This document shows positions 41,410-50,309 of a DNA stretch of 64,000 bases, piece after piece. Each line of letters opens with the position of its first letter. Positions within the stretch are counted from its first letter, which is position 1. Below the pieces are notes generated by a model that searched no databases, was not told the origin of the DNA, and worked only from the letters and a program-made list of their open reading frames with translations. Source of the stretch: Paenibacillus woosongensis (GTDB lineage: Bacteria; Bacillota; Bacilli; Paenibacillales; Paenibacillaceae); NCBI RefSeq assembly GCF_030122845.1, contig NZ_CP126084.1, forward strand, positions 1,736,001 to 1,800,000, given 5' to 3'. The position numbers and the translations under genes were made by a program.

Positions 41410-43449
41410 ATGTATCCAATTAGCCCTATATTTGCGGATTACATTAAGCGCCGCGACAAGACTTATAAAGTTAAGGCGCTGATCGATGGAGTAGAGTACA
41501 CCAGTGCCAATATCGTGGAATTTGAGATCGAGAACATCCTAGCAGCAGCTGACGAGTTTGAGATCGGGACGGCCATACCGTCCAAACTCATAATGAAGCT
41601 TCGGCTCCCGGATGCGATCAAACCTAATGCCAAAGTGATTCCCTATCTGGCGCTATCCCTGGAAAGCATGACCTGGCTGGATGCGAAATACCCATGGCAG
41701 GACATGCACATTCCCTGGGCGACTGGAATGACGGAATGGCTGCCGCTGGGTGAATTCTACATCGATAGCCGCGAGAAGATCAATGACGTTTGGACGTACA
41801 CTTGCTATGACAAACTGATTATGGCCGACGTGGCCTATATCTCTCAGCTCAATTACCCTGCCAGTCAGAAGGCTGTTTTTGATGAGATATGTTCTCGAAT
41901 CGGCTTTACGTATGACAGCAGCGTGGTTATTAATTCGAGCTATCAAATTCAGGCAGGGCCTGCCGGCTACACATGCCGTCAGGTACTGGCCTATATCGCC
42001 GGAGCCAACGGCGCCAGCATATACATGGGCAAAGACGGCATCATGCGCTTCAAGCGTTTTTCGGCCGGGGAACCGGCAGCGGTGGAGCTAACCACGGCAG
42101 ATTATATCAGGGTCAAGCAGTTGAACCCGATCAAGACTTTTACGCGGATAGTGGTCACGTATAACACGGAGGACGGCCTGACCTACGAAGCTGGCAGCGG
42201 GGATGAAAATCATACACTATACTTGGAAAATCCGTTTATGACGCAGGCGCAGGTTAATGCGTTGCATGTGAGGCTCAACGGCTTAACCTACTTGCCGCTG
42301 CAAATGACTGCTCGCGGTTTTCCGCAATTTGACCAGGGCGACGTGATCGGCTTTGAGCAGCGGGAAGGCGGCAGCTGGATTGATACGAATGTTGCCTGGC
42401 AGGATATGCACATCCCCTGGGATGGAATTATGCGCTACACGACTTACATCCTGCGGCAAACATACAGCTTTAAAGGTGGCCTGACGCACAAGATCGAGGC
42501 GCCGTCCAAGTCTGATCAACAGTCTGAATTCCAACTTGAAGGCGGTCTGACGCAACAAGTCAACCGGCTGAATCAAAATACGGTCCGCTATGGCAAGCCG
42601 TACTTCGGGGTAACTCACAGCCGCACTGAGGGGATCGTAATTGAGCGGGAAGACCATAAGAGTAAGCTGACTCTTAACTCCGATAAGATGGACTGGCAAG
42701 TCAACGGGCGGTCGTCTCTTTATTATGATGCTCAGGCCAATCGGCTTAAATTTACTGGGCACCTGGAGGCCGCTACAGGAACCTTTTCGGGCGACCTGTC
42801 GGCAGCCGGAGGGACTTTCCGCGGCACGCTGCAAGGCGTTGATGGTACATTCAGCGGTTCGCTGCAAGCCGCTACGGGGACTTTTTCGGGTAACCTATCC
42901 GCAGCCGGTGGAACGTTCACCGGGACGCTACAGGGTGTTGACGGCACTTTTAGCGGAACCATCACAGCATCCAATATTAGCGGTAGTACCATCACTGGTA
43001 GCACACTTCGAACCGCCGCGAGTGGGCGACGGATTGAAATTGACCAGTCCGGGCTCAGAATCTATGACAGTAGTGGACGGGAGCGTATCAGCGTAGACTC
43101 CGCCGACGGTAACGACATGGGGGGACTTTACCTCTCGGGGCCTAGCGGCTCATGGAGCGGTACCCTAATAGGGTTAGGCTCGTACCTGCAACTGCTTGCG
43201 AGTAGTAGTATGATGTTAGCAGCTTTAGGGGGCAGTATCTACTTGCAGGGGCCTGTCCATTTCACAAATGGCTCATCTGTAACGGGGCTGAGCCTTAGTA
43301 TAGCAGATATATCGGGATTGCGAAGTGAGTTGGAATCTATTAAATCGGAGTTGAGAAATCACACTCATACCGTCAATATCGGCACGCACAACCATGGCAA
43401 TACAGCCAACCAGAACTGGGGCGGAACCTTTACGACCTCTCGTCCGTAA
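41410..43449 (+). CDS. Tail-tip / baseplate protein with beta-helical repeats
   Basis: 679 residues. Residues 1-390 resemble gp27-like tail-hub proteins; two WQDMHIPW segments repeat within it. Residues about 455-520 contain six 11-residue units (pattern xxGTFxGxLxA) arranged as two nearly identical 33-residue blocks, forming a needle-like beta-helix. The C-terminus has NHTHTV and THNHG, the metal-binding H-x-H type tip known from phage needles. Forms the tail tip that contacts the cell wall. Confidence 0.85.
   Translation: MYPISPIFADYIKRRDKTYKVKALIDGVEYTSANIVEFEIENILAAADEFEIGTAIPSKLIMKLRLPDAIKPNAKVIPYLALSLESMTWLDAKYPWQDMHIPWATGMTEWLPLGEFYIDSREKINDVWTYTCYDKLIMADVAYISQLNYPASQKAVFDEICSRIGFTYDSSVVINSSYQIQAGPAGYTCRQVLAYIAGANGASIYMGKDGIMRFKRFSAGEPAAVELTTADYIRVKQLNPIKTFTRIVVTYNTEDGLTYEAGSGDENHTLYLENPFMTQAQVNALHVRLNGLTYLPLQMTARGFPQFDQGDVIGFEQREGGSWIDTNVAWQDMHIPWDGIMRYTTYILRQTYSFKGGLTHKIEAPSKSDQQSEFQLEGGLTQQVNRLNQNTVRYGKPYFGVTHSRTEGIVIEREDHKSKLTLNSDKMDWQVNGRSSLYYDAQANRLKFTGHLEAATGTFSGDLSAAGGTFRGTLQGVDGTFSGSLQAATGTFSGNLSAAGGTFTGTLQGVDGTFSGTITASNISGSTITGSTLRTAASGRRIEIDQSGLRIYDSSGRERISVDSADGNDMGGLYLSGPSGSWSGTLIGLGSYLQLLASSSMMLAALGGSIYLQGPVHFTNGSSVTGLSLSIADISGLRSELESIKSELRNHTHTVNIGTHNHGNTANQNWGGTFTTSRP
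42772..42969 (+). repeat. Two 99-bp coding repeats in the tail-tip gene
   Basis: Two tandem 99-base blocks, each coding three 11-residue units beginning ATGTFSG, AGGTF and VDGTFSG. DNA has diverged more than protein, so the repeat is old and selected. Confidence 0.85.
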
Positions 43450-43489
43450 GGTATTATATAGGATAAATATACCATTCGGAGGTCAAGTC

Positions 43490-44056
43490 ATGAAAAAATG
43501 GGTGTCTATTGCTGCAGCGTTTTTGCTAGGGGTTGTTGTAACGTTATCTGCTGGAGATGTGTCCGCTCAAGTTAAGAGTCTGATAGGGAAAAAAGTAACA
43601 GGTGAATATACTGTATTTGTAAATGGCGTCGAATTGGCTGACAAAGGCGCAATAATTGATAGTAAGGCCAATGTGCCTGCTCGCGCCTTATCAGAAGCAA
43701 TGGGGGCTGATGTACAAGTGAGTGGTAAGGTGATAACTATTACTACCGATCAAAGCGGAACAGATTCGGCACCGGGGACACTGCCATCAACGGATAATCC
43801 TTACGTTGGGCAACCTGAGGCTTCACTTGAGAAAATTAAAAGTGGTTTGGAGAATGATACTTTGAAAGTACTTGGCTCAGAGCGAAGTGAAATCCTAGCC
43901 GATATTGAGATTCTAAAGACTTCAGGGATAAACGGTGAACCTTCACCTGGTTTAGAAGCAAAGGAAAAGCAGCTCGAACAGTATAATGCAGATATTAAGA
44001 AATACACCGAAGAACTTCGCTTAGTAAACGAAGCTCTACAGCTTCTAGAAAAATAA
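43490..44056 (+). CDS. Secreted stalk-domain (copper-amine-oxidase N-like) protein
   Basis: 188 residues. A signal peptide (KKWVSIAAAFLLGVVVTLSAGDVSA) with probable cleavage after VSA. Residues 35-85 match the copper-amine-oxidase N-terminal-like 'stalk' domain (YTVFVNGVELADKG...VPARALSEAMGADV...ITIT), very common in Paenibacillus surface proteins. The C-terminal half is a charged coiled coil. CGGAGG precedes the ATG. Surprising in a tail module: it would be exported, not packaged. Possible lysogenic-conversion factor or cell-wall receptor modifier. Confidence 0.85.
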   Translation: MKKWVSIAAAFLLGVVVTLSAGDVSAQVKSLIGKKVTGEYTVFVNGVELADKGAIIDSKANVPARALSEAMGADVQVSGKVITITTDQSGTDSAPGTLPSTDNPYVGQPEASLEKIKSGLENDTLKVLGSERSEILADIEILKTSGINGEPSPGLEAKEKQLEQYNADIKKYTEELRLVNEALQLLEK

Positions 44057-44062
44057 TCATTG

Positions 44063-44090
44063 AGGTCTCGCTGATCAGCGGGGCCTTTTA
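44063..44090 (+). terminator. Terminator after the stalk-domain gene
   Basis: GGTCTCGCT pairs with AGCGGGGCC (wobbles) around GATC, then TTTTATTAT. Confidence 0.75.
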
Positions 44091-44115
44091 TTATGCATTG
44101 AAAGGGTGAAGATGG

Positions 44116-44343
44116 ATGGGAATCACAGGCGGAACAATCAAGAGTAGTGATATTGTTGAGAAATCTCAATATGAACTAGATAAGGAAAAAGGTTTCCCGT
44201 TGCGGAACTATATTCGGGAGATTGTGAGAGAGGAAATAGCCGCTCATGAGGAACGGCTAAATATTATCCCTGAGATCATTGGTTTAAGTAAAGATAAGAA
44301 ACAGGCTTTAGCTGATTATCTGAAGCTTAATCCAATGATTTGA
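44116..44343 (+). CDS. Small hypothetical protein
   Basis: 75 residues, mostly helical, charged (NYIREIVREEIAAHEERLN). GGGTGAAG lies upstream of the ATG. Its last 28 bases overlap the 3' end of the opposing gene at 44316. Not recognised. Confidence 0.6.
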   Translation: MGITGGTIKSSDIVEKSQYELDKEKGFPLRNYIREIVREEIAAHEERLNIIPEIIGLSKDKKQALADYLKLNPMI

Positions 44344-44654
44344 TCAGTGAACAATACCATATCTTTTACAATGTGAGCTGGCTGCTTTTCCCCATAAGGT
44401 GTTATCTTAGCATCCTTTAGATGGAGTGCAGGAAGATCGGTGATGTTTGCTAGTTCAACAGCTCCAGTGAATATTGTAGCGACAGGGTCATTATCAACAT
44501 TTTCTGGTTTTGCTAGGTGGCATTCAATATGACCAAAGTTTGTGAAAATAAGAATCGGTACGTTACTATTCCCTGACTTATCTAGCTTTGATTCTATTTC
44601 TTTTAGATATTGATGTAGTTTGACTGTCAAATCCCGTTTATAATTTTCACCCAT
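44316..44654 (-). CDS. Minus-strand accessory protein in the tail module
   Basis: 112 residues on the minus strand. The start has AAAGGAGG eight bases upstream, a near-perfect site, so it is very likely expressed. The content is alpha/beta with VPILIFTNFGHIECHLAKPE. It lies against the direction of the late operon, which marks it as an insertion expressed separately, perhaps in the lysogen. No family recognised. Confidence 0.72.
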   Translation of the reverse strand: MGENYKRDLTVKLHQYLKEIESKLDKSGNSNVPILIFTNFGHIECHLAKPENVDNDPVATIFTGAVELANITDLPALHLKDAKITPYGEKQPAHIVKDMVLFTDQIIGLSFR

Positions 44655-44746
44655 TTATAAAACCTCCTTTCTAACGATAATAGGTCTGACCGCCTATACC
44701 TTCGACAATTAGGGAGGTTTTACCTTTTATTCCAACAAGGAAGGTG

Positions 44747-44968
44747 ATGAACTTGGCTCAGATACAAAATGTACTCAGGGTTGAACTTGACCCGAATAAT
44801 CCAGTTCCTGAAGCTTGCCAGGTTATCCAGGCTATTATCAGCATGTATACAATAGCTGAACGGGCTGCCATCATTGAAGCGATTCAGGACGAGCTCGGCG
44901 TTGCAGTTAAGCAATTGAAAGGAGTTGAGGCACATGGCGAACCGGTACGGAGGAATAACCGGAAGTAA
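44747..44968 (+). CDS. Small hypothetical tail-region protein
   Basis: About 73 residues; helical with LAQIQNVLRVELDPNNPVPEACQVIQAII. Start may be ATG 44747 or TTG 44753 behind AAGGAAGGTGA. The end overlaps the fibre gene by 35 bases. Not recognised. Confidence 0.6.
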   Translation: MNLAQIQNVLRVELDPNNPVPEACQVIQAIISMYTIAERAAIIEAIQDELGVAVKQLKGVEAHGEPVRRNNRK

Positions 44969-47900
44969 GAAGATTAGCGAGGATTGGAACAATATAAACC
45001 TCGCATTTGATAAAGTCCAGGCCGATGTGGACGCGAAGGCCGCAACAGTCAATAGCCATATCGCAAATGCTGATATCCACGTCACTAAGGCCGATAAGAC
45101 TAAATGGGACGGCCATGTAGCCAACGCTGATATCCACGTCACAGCGGCCCAAAAGGCTGCATGGGACGCGAAGGCCGACGGTAGCACTTCTACCGAACTG
45201 GCTGCGCACATTGCCGATCAGGAGGTACACGTTACCCAGGCTGATCACGACAAGCTAGGCAGCATCGAAACGGGCGCCCAGGTTAACCAGAACGCCTTCG
45301 CCAAGGTGAATGATATCGAGGCGGCGGATCCGTCCTCTCAGTTTTATATCGTCGGCGGGATTGGGATAACAGTGACTACTAATCCGAATACTGGTGAAAT
45401 TACCGTAACGGCTACCGGGTCAGCTGCCCCAGGGGCTCACGGCATAACCCACACCGAACACGGAGCAGACCCGATTCCCACAGCCACACTAACCGAAGGC
45501 GGTTTGCTGTCAGCTGCCCAGCTTGCGGAGATCATCACCCATGGCGAGCTGCTAGATGAGCACGCTGCGGCTATAACAGATCTGGAGGATCGTCTGGACG
45601 CAGCCGAAGTTGTTCCGGTTACACTTCAGCCGGGCCTACAGGTGGTCACAGCAGCCAAGGACGCGCGGTTTAAGCTGGGCGAGATCCGGGGTCGTACGTT
45701 GATTAACTTGTTAGGTAACCGGGGCAACTGTGATTCAACAAACCCGTCATACTATCTTGGCAGAGCCACACTAAGCGTTGATACAGCGGTTAAGCATAGC
45801 GGGTCAGCATCACTACAAGTACTCTCCAATACAGCGGCAGGCTCACACTATTTTCGCTTCATGAACACATTAGAAAATTTAATACCCGTTACACCGGGTG
45901 AAAAGGTACTGCTTGGCGCTTGGGTTAAACCGCTTATAAATAGCGGAGCATCGGTTACTCTTATCTTTTTTGATGCGTCTTTTACATCTAATATAGGAGG
46001 GGCAAACTCTGAGCCGACATTTGATACGACGAGATTTTCGCCCGTAACAGTATCGGCAACAGTGCCGGCAGGGGCGGCGTGGCTTATGGTGCAAGTTAGC
46101 ATCACAGATAGTAACGGACAGCTAGATTTTACCGGAACCGGGGCAGAAGGCTTAAACCTTGATTCTGCATATCTATATAAGATTTCCGACGCTGAATACG
46201 CTGCGCTAGACGGGATGACAAACGATCAAATTGCCGACAAATATCCACTCGTTCCCTCGGGTATAATCGGTTCGGAAAATCCGTATGCGATTGCTACATC
46301 TGACAATTTGTTGCCGCCGTTTTATGATGGTTGGGTTACTCGGATATCTTACTCCGGCATTAAAGAGCCTTACAGTACAAGCCTTCCGGCAGCCACGGCT
46401 CAAGTTTTATTTGCGGACATTAATGTGATTCCTGAGTTGGAGTACACTCTATCAATAGACATTCTTAGGTGCCGATACGTTGTTATACACGATAATAATG
46501 CTTCGGTGCCGACTTATCTAATTAAGGAGAGTAGAAATCCGGATGATGGAGCCCCGTATAGTGTGTCCTTTACTGCAACACAGACAGGCGTGGTTAGAGT
46601 ACATTTTTACGCTTACGACGTACAAGCCGAAATAGATGGTGCCGATCGAAATACCTTAGACGCCTATACTATTCATGTGGTGCGGCCGATGCTCTCTGTC
46701 GGGGCCGCCCCTAAGCCTTTTGAGCCGCAGCGCAAATCTGTGCTTGCGTTTCAAACGGAGATACATGCAAATCCAGTTGACGGTAGCGATCAAGACGTGC
46801 TGTTTGAGCAGGACGGTGAGTACCGTAAGCTGGCGAAATGGAAAAAGGTTATAGTCGATGGGTCACTACCTTGGCGTCTTATTCATGCGGCGGGGACTGG
46901 ATATAAAAATCCAATTGCATCCATTTCGGGCTTGCCTAAAATAAAAGGTACTAATCAGGGCTGTGTAACGAACTATAGAGGTTCTATACTATCTCCGTCT
47001 ACACCAAACGCTGAAGGTGGATTTTATATCGACAGTAGCAACATAGTACTTTCTATACCCAACACAGACAGTGGATGGGGAGATACCTACTCACCCACAG
47101 CGGACGAAATTAAGGCTTATTTCAACGGATGGAAGATGTATCAAGAGGGAAACCGCGACACTCCTTACACGAGCGGGAAAAAGCAATGGTTCAAGATAAA
47201 TAAAATCAATGAATCAAGCGTGGATGTTCTCCCTACGAGTTCTTACGCTGAGTGGACGCCGTACCAGCTATTGTACCGCCTTGCCCTTGAAGCCGTTGAG
47301 TCTATCACATTAGAAGGGAGTCTGACGCTAACCGAAGGTAATAACATGGTCGAGGTCGGTACTGGAATTGTGCTGCGAGAAAGTGTAAAGCCGAAGCAGC
47401 ACGCCAATACAAACTGGATAATCAATAATATGGGCGTAGGAACATCGCTCTCTAATAAGGTATCTGCAATTAAGGCGATATATCGAGATTCCCGACGCGA
47501 CTATAAATGGGTTAAGGAGGCTGTAATCGGGGCATGGGGTATCGAGCAGGCGTATATAAGCAACGCGAACTATGACCAATCCGCAGCCTATAGCGTCACT
47601 TATCTTAAGCTAGACAAGTCACCTATTGCCCCTATCACAGGCAGCCTAGCGGCAAACGAAAAAGCGCAGCTCTCAGACTTGACTGCAGGCGTGGCCGAAG
47701 CACTGCAGCGGGTAAGCGTGGTCGAACAGAAGAAGGCGGAGAAGGACGCTCCGGGGTGGATCAAGCCGGTATTGCTGAATGGGTGGCTTGATTACAGCGG
47801 CGTTTACCCTGCTGCCTTTTTTAAAGACTCTTCCGGGATAGTCCATATACGCGGACTTATTAAAAGCGGGGCGACCGTCTCGGATACAATCATTTTTACT

Positions 47901-48080
47901 TTGCCACCGGGATACAGACCTAAGACTGCTAATATGCAAATACCGCAAGTTACACTAGATAGCAGTACAAGCACAGAGTCCGTGGGCCGTATAATGATTG
48001 ACACGCTAGGCCATGTGAGAGTTGGTAAGGCATCCACCGGATTTTTAACATTACACGCTTCATTCTTGGCCGAACAGTAA
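44934..48080 (+). CDS. Phage tail fibre / receptor-binding protein
   Basis: About 1048 residues. The N-terminal part has three related units (HIANADIHVT, HVANADIHVT, HIADQEVHVT) typical of fibre shafts, then GITHTEHGADPIP, a coiled coil near 205-230, a carbohydrate-binding-like beta-sandwich region (about 250-420, 470-600), and a C-terminal beta-sheet domain ending near HVRVGKASTGF. It is the largest tail gene and codes for the host-binding fibre. AAAGGAG precedes ATG 44934. Confidence 0.82.
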   Translation: MANRYGGITGSKKISEDWNNINLAFDKVQADVDAKAATVNSHIANADIHVTKADKTKWDGHVANADIHVTAAQKAAWDAKADGSTSTELAAHIADQEVHVTQADHDKLGSIETGAQVNQNAFAKVNDIEAADPSSQFYIVGGIGITVTTNPNTGEITVTATGSAAPGAHGITHTEHGADPIPTATLTEGGLLSAAQLAEIITHGELLDEHAAAITDLEDRLDAAEVVPVTLQPGLQVVTAAKDARFKLGEIRGRTLINLLGNRGNCDSTNPSYYLGRATLSVDTAVKHSGSASLQVLSNTAAGSHYFRFMNTLENLIPVTPGEKVLLGAWVKPLINSGASVTLIFFDASFTSNIGGANSEPTFDTTRFSPVTVSATVPAGAAWLMVQVSITDSNGQLDFTGTGAEGLNLDSAYLYKISDAEYAALDGMTNDQIADKYPLVPSGIIGSENPYAIATSDNLLPPFYDGWVTRISYSGIKEPYSTSLPAATAQVLFADINVIPELEYTLSIDILRCRYVVIHDNNASVPTYLIKESRNPDDGAPYSVSFTATQTGVVRVHFYAYDVQAEIDGADRNTLDAYTIHVVRPMLSVGAAPKPFEPQRKSVLAFQTEIHANPVDGSDQDVLFEQDGEYRKLAKWKKVIVDGSLPWRLIHAAGTGYKNPIASISGLPKIKGTNQGCVTNYRGSILSPSTPNAEGGFYIDSSNIVLSIPNTDSGWGDTYSPTADEIKAYFNGWKMYQEGNRDTPYTSGKKQWFKINKINESSVDVLPTSSYAEWTPYQLLYRLALEAVESITLEGSLTLTEGNNMVEVGTGIVLRESVKPKQHANTNWIINNMGVGTSLSNKVSAIKAIYRDSRRDYKWVKEAVIGAWGIEQAYISNANYDQSAAYSVTYLKLDKSPIAPITGSLAANEKAQLSDLTAGVAEALQRVSVVEQKKAEKDAPGWIKPVLLNGWLDYSGVYPAAFFKDSSGIVHIRGLIKSGATVSDTIIFTLPPGYRPKTANMQIPQVTLDSSTSTESVGRIMIDTLGHVRVGKASTGFLTLHASFLAEQ

Positions 48081-48094
48081 AGGAGTGAATTCAA

Positions 48095-48598
48095 TTGAAA
48101 GCAGTACCTAAAGTAAATATGGACGGCTTATATCTGGATGTCGAATTAGTGGACGATTCCTTTTTAGGTGTCGTCCCTTTTTACGATCCACCCGAACGGA
48201 CGGAAGAGATCGAGCCTGAGGCTGCTGGTTATATCGTCGGTGTGCCTGTACCACAGGGATTGTTTCGGCCGAGGTTCGATTTAGAAGCCTGGAACAAGGA
48301 CAACTCTCTGGAACCTACAGCCTACTGGACTGAAGACATGACGAAGAAGGAAATTGAACAGCTTATGGAGCCTGAGGATGTGATCACTTCGGATAGGGTG
48401 CTGGCTGCTGAGTCAGTTCGGCGCGAATTGGAGGTATTAGAGCTTAAGCAGCAAAACACCACGCTGGGCGCTCAGGTTGTTGCTCAGGAGTTGCTGATTC
48501 GTGACTTATCTACGCAGTATGAGGCATTAGGCAAATCGATGGTAGCGCTGGAGCTGAAGCTTCTTGATGTTACAAATAGAGGAGGAGGCGATGAGTAG
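48095..48598 (+). CDS. Fibre-associated / assembly chaperone-like protein
   Basis: 167 residues. TTG start with AAAGGAGTG upstream. A beta-rich N-terminal half (LDVELVDDSFLGVVPFYDPPE) with a DLEAWNKDNS motif is followed by a C-terminal coiled coil (about 110-160). The last bases overlap the xkdX-like start. Its layout resembles fibre assembly proteins; not certain. Confidence 0.65.
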   Translation: MKAVPKVNMDGLYLDVELVDDSFLGVVPFYDPPERTEEIEPEAAGYIVGVPVPQGLFRPRFDLEAWNKDNSLEPTAYWTEDMTKKEIEQLMEPEDVITSDRVLAAESVRRELEVLELKQQNTTLGAQVVAQELLIRDLSTQYEALGKSMVALELKLLDVTNRGGGDE

Positions 48599-48740
48599 GA
48601 TGTTTAATAGCGAATATGACCGCCTGATCTACTTTTACAAGTACAAATGGGTCAGTGAAGCGCAGCTCCGGCTCTATGTACAGTTCGGGGTGATCAACAC
48701 ATCGGAGTTTAAAGCCATCACCGGCAACAAGTACAAATAA
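48591..48740 (+). CDS. xkdX: XkdX-family small tail protein
   Basis: 49 residues starting MSRMFNSEYDRLIYFYKYKWVS (shown in part) and ending ITGNKYK. The YDRLIYFYKYKWVSE and FKAITG pattern is that of the XkdX family found between fibre and lysis genes of PBSX-type phages. GGAGGAGG lies directly upstream. Overlaps the previous gene by eight bases. Confidence 0.85.
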   Translation: MSRMFNSEYDRLIYFYKYKWVSEAQLRLYVQFGVINTSEFKAITGNKYK

Positions 48741-48748
48741 GCTATTAT

Positions 48749-48775
48749 GCCCTCGGGATCCCCGGGGGCTATTTA
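48749..48775 (+). terminator. Hairpin / weak terminator before the lysis genes
   Basis: GCCCTCGGG pairs with CCCGGGGGC (one wobble) around a tiny loop; the following TATTTATATTT is only moderately T-rich. Confidence 0.55.
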
Positions 48776-48799
48776 TATTTCCGAGAGGATGGGTGAACC

Positions 48800-49261
48800 A
48801 TGTTAAATCAAATTAAGGTATTTGGTAGTACTGTACTGGCCGCTGCGGCTGGTGCTTCAGGTAAAGAGGCTGCTGCCGGCGGGGTAGCTGCAGCTGTCGG
48901 CCTAATTGCAACTTTGCTGGGCGGTTGGGATAAGCCGTTACAACTTCTCGTCGTTCTCATGGTCGCTGATTACATTACAGGAATTTTGGGGGCAATCAAG
49001 ACAAAGACACTTAATAGCGAAGTAATGTTCTGGGGAGGTATCCGCAAGATTACGGTGCTTTTTGTTGTCGGACTCGCCGTGCTAATTGACGGTTGGGTTG
49101 GAGGGGATGCATCTGTGTTTCGTATCTTGGCCGTTTACTTTTATGCTGGCCGAGAAGGTCTTTCCGTAGTGGAAAATCTAGGCGTACTGGGCGTGTACCT
49201 GCCTCCGAAGATTAAAGATTTCTTGGAGCAGTTGAACGAAAAAGGAGGGGCTACTAAATGA
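48800..49261 (+). CDS. Holin (phage holin 4_1 type)
   Basis: 153 residues with three or four hydrophobic segments (about 8-45, 50-70, 85-105, 110-130) and VADYITGILGAIKTK, the signature segment of the Cph1/holin 4_1 family. Makes holes in the membrane so that the amidase reaches the wall. Overlaps the amidase start (ATGA). Confidence 0.92.
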   Translation: MLNQIKVFGSTVLAAAAGASGKEAAAGGVAAAVGLIATLLGGWDKPLQLLVVLMVADYITGILGAIKTKTLNSEVMFWGGIRKITVLFVVGLAVLIDGWVGGDASVFRILAVYFYAGREGLSVVENLGVLGVYLPPKIKDFLEQLNEKGGATK

Positions 49262-49977
49262 AAAAAGTATTCATCGATGCTGGTCATGGCGGTAAGGACC
49301 CGGGAGCAGTAGCAAACGGATTACAGGAAAAAGACATCGTGCTTGCGGTGTCCCTTGGTGTTAAGAGGCAGCTAGAATCGCAGTATGACGGCGTTCAGGT
49401 GTTGTTCTCCCGTAGCACAGACATTTATTTGACGCTTAAGGAGCGCACCGACAAAGCAAATAAGGCAGGCGCCGATGTACTGGTATCCATTCACTGCAAT
49501 GCTGGCGGCGGTGCTGGTGGCTTTGAGACGTTCCGTTATACAAATGCATCCTCTAAAAGTACATCGTTTCAAAATGTATTACACGCCGAGATCATGGCCG
49601 CGCTGAAGCCTCTTGGTGTCAGCGACAGGGGGAAGAAGTCGAAGAACTTGCACATGGTACGGGAAAGTAAAATGCCCGCGGTGCTGACAGAGAATTTGTT
49701 CATTGACGTGGCAGCTGACGCAGTCAGGCTTAAGCGGACAGAGTTCATCGACGCGATCATAGCTGGTCACGTAATCGGGATCGCTAAATATTTAGGCTTG
49801 AAGCGAAAGGAGAGGGCAGCCGAGGCAGATGATAAGAATGCAGCACAAGCACAGCCTTGGAAAGAGAAAGGCCGGGAATGGCTGATAAAGAATGCGGGAA
49901 TCAGTCCAGACTGGAAGGCAACCGATCCGGTGGACGTAGGCACGCTGGGAACTATACTTGGAAGATTGATTAAATAA
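49258..49977 (+). CDS. N-acetylmuramoyl-L-alanine amidase (endolysin)
   Basis: 239 residues. Amidase_3 domain (1-180): FIDAGHGGKDPGAV with the first zinc His, later ERTDKANKAGADVLVSIHCNA with the second, and a TENLFIDV segment with the catalytic Glu. The C-terminal 50 residues, with WLIKNAGISPDWKATDPV, form a small wall-binding-like domain. Cuts the amide between MurNAc and the stem peptide. Last gene of the phage. Confidence 0.94.
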   Translation: MKKVFIDAGHGGKDPGAVANGLQEKDIVLAVSLGVKRQLESQYDGVQVLFSRSTDIYLTLKERTDKANKAGADVLVSIHCNAGGGAGGFETFRYTNASSKSTSFQNVLHAEIMAALKPLGVSDRGKKSKNLHMVRESKMPAVLTENLFIDVAADAVRLKRTEFIDAIIAGHVIGIAKYLGLKRKERAAEADDKNAAQAQPWKEKGREWLIKNAGISPDWKATDPVDVGTLGTILGRLIK

Positions 49978-50035
49978 ATGGTATAATATGGTCAACATAT
50001 CAGCACCCCTGATATGCAATCCGATAGCCTCGGTA

Positions 50036-50080
50036 AAAAGGAGCTCTGCTGGCACTTTGCTGGCGGGGCTCCTTTTTTTG
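50036..50080 (+). terminator. Terminator after the lysis genes
   Basis: AAGGAGC pairs with GCTCCTT across a loop that is itself partly paired, then a run of seven T. Ends the late operon before attR. Confidence 0.85.
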
Positions 50081-50263
50081 TCTTTAGCTAACTGCTATAT
50101 AATGAAGGAAAAAATTAATGCCCCTTATCAAAAGGGGCAAAAATGGGGCAGATACTCTGATTAATCCTGCTCAAATAATTCAACTCTTGATTAATCTGTT
50201 TTTGCGAACCCGCTTAACATAAGGGTTCTTAACATCTCTGATCTCTATTGCAAAGCCCCAAGG
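50081..50263. other. Non-coding phage end next to attR
   Basis: No gene seen. It holds a hairpin at 50120-50138 (GCCCCTT / AAAGGGGC), and AACCC/AGGGTT-type short repeats near 50210-50232. These could be integrase arm-binding sites, but no set of matching repeats is convincing. Confidence 0.5.
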
Positions 50264-50309
50264 CCAGCCTTCCAAGCTGGTAGCGTGGGTTCGATTCCCA
50301 TCACCCGCT
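50264..50309 (+). repeat. attR core (46-bp direct repeat, copy 2)
   Basis: Identical to 7727-7772. It is the 3' fragment of the tRNA-Gly gene, followed by CCA at 50310, the probable original 3' end of the host gene. It lacks the acceptor 5' strand and D arm and so is not a tRNA. Confidence 0.95.

Larger units (their letters stand above)
7727..50309. mobile_element. Temperate siphovirus prophage integrated in tRNA-Gly
   Basis: Bounded by the perfect 46-bp att repeats. It carries, in standard order, integrase and lysogeny control, replication, late regulator, packaging, head, tail, lysis. The terminase is YqaS-like and the portal and minor head proteins SPP1-like; tape measure and tail tube indicate a long non-contractile tail. 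All structural and lysis genes appear open. The only clearly broken gene is the SNF2 helicase (23400-24774). Total about 42.6 kb. Whether it is inducible cannot be told from sequence. Confidence 0.96.

Noticed and set aside
42772-42969. Regular repeats considered as a CRISPR-like array
   Set aside because: The repeats are in-frame, degenerate at the third base, and code for 11-residue needle units; no spacer structure. No CRISPR array or cas genes were seen anywhere in the window.
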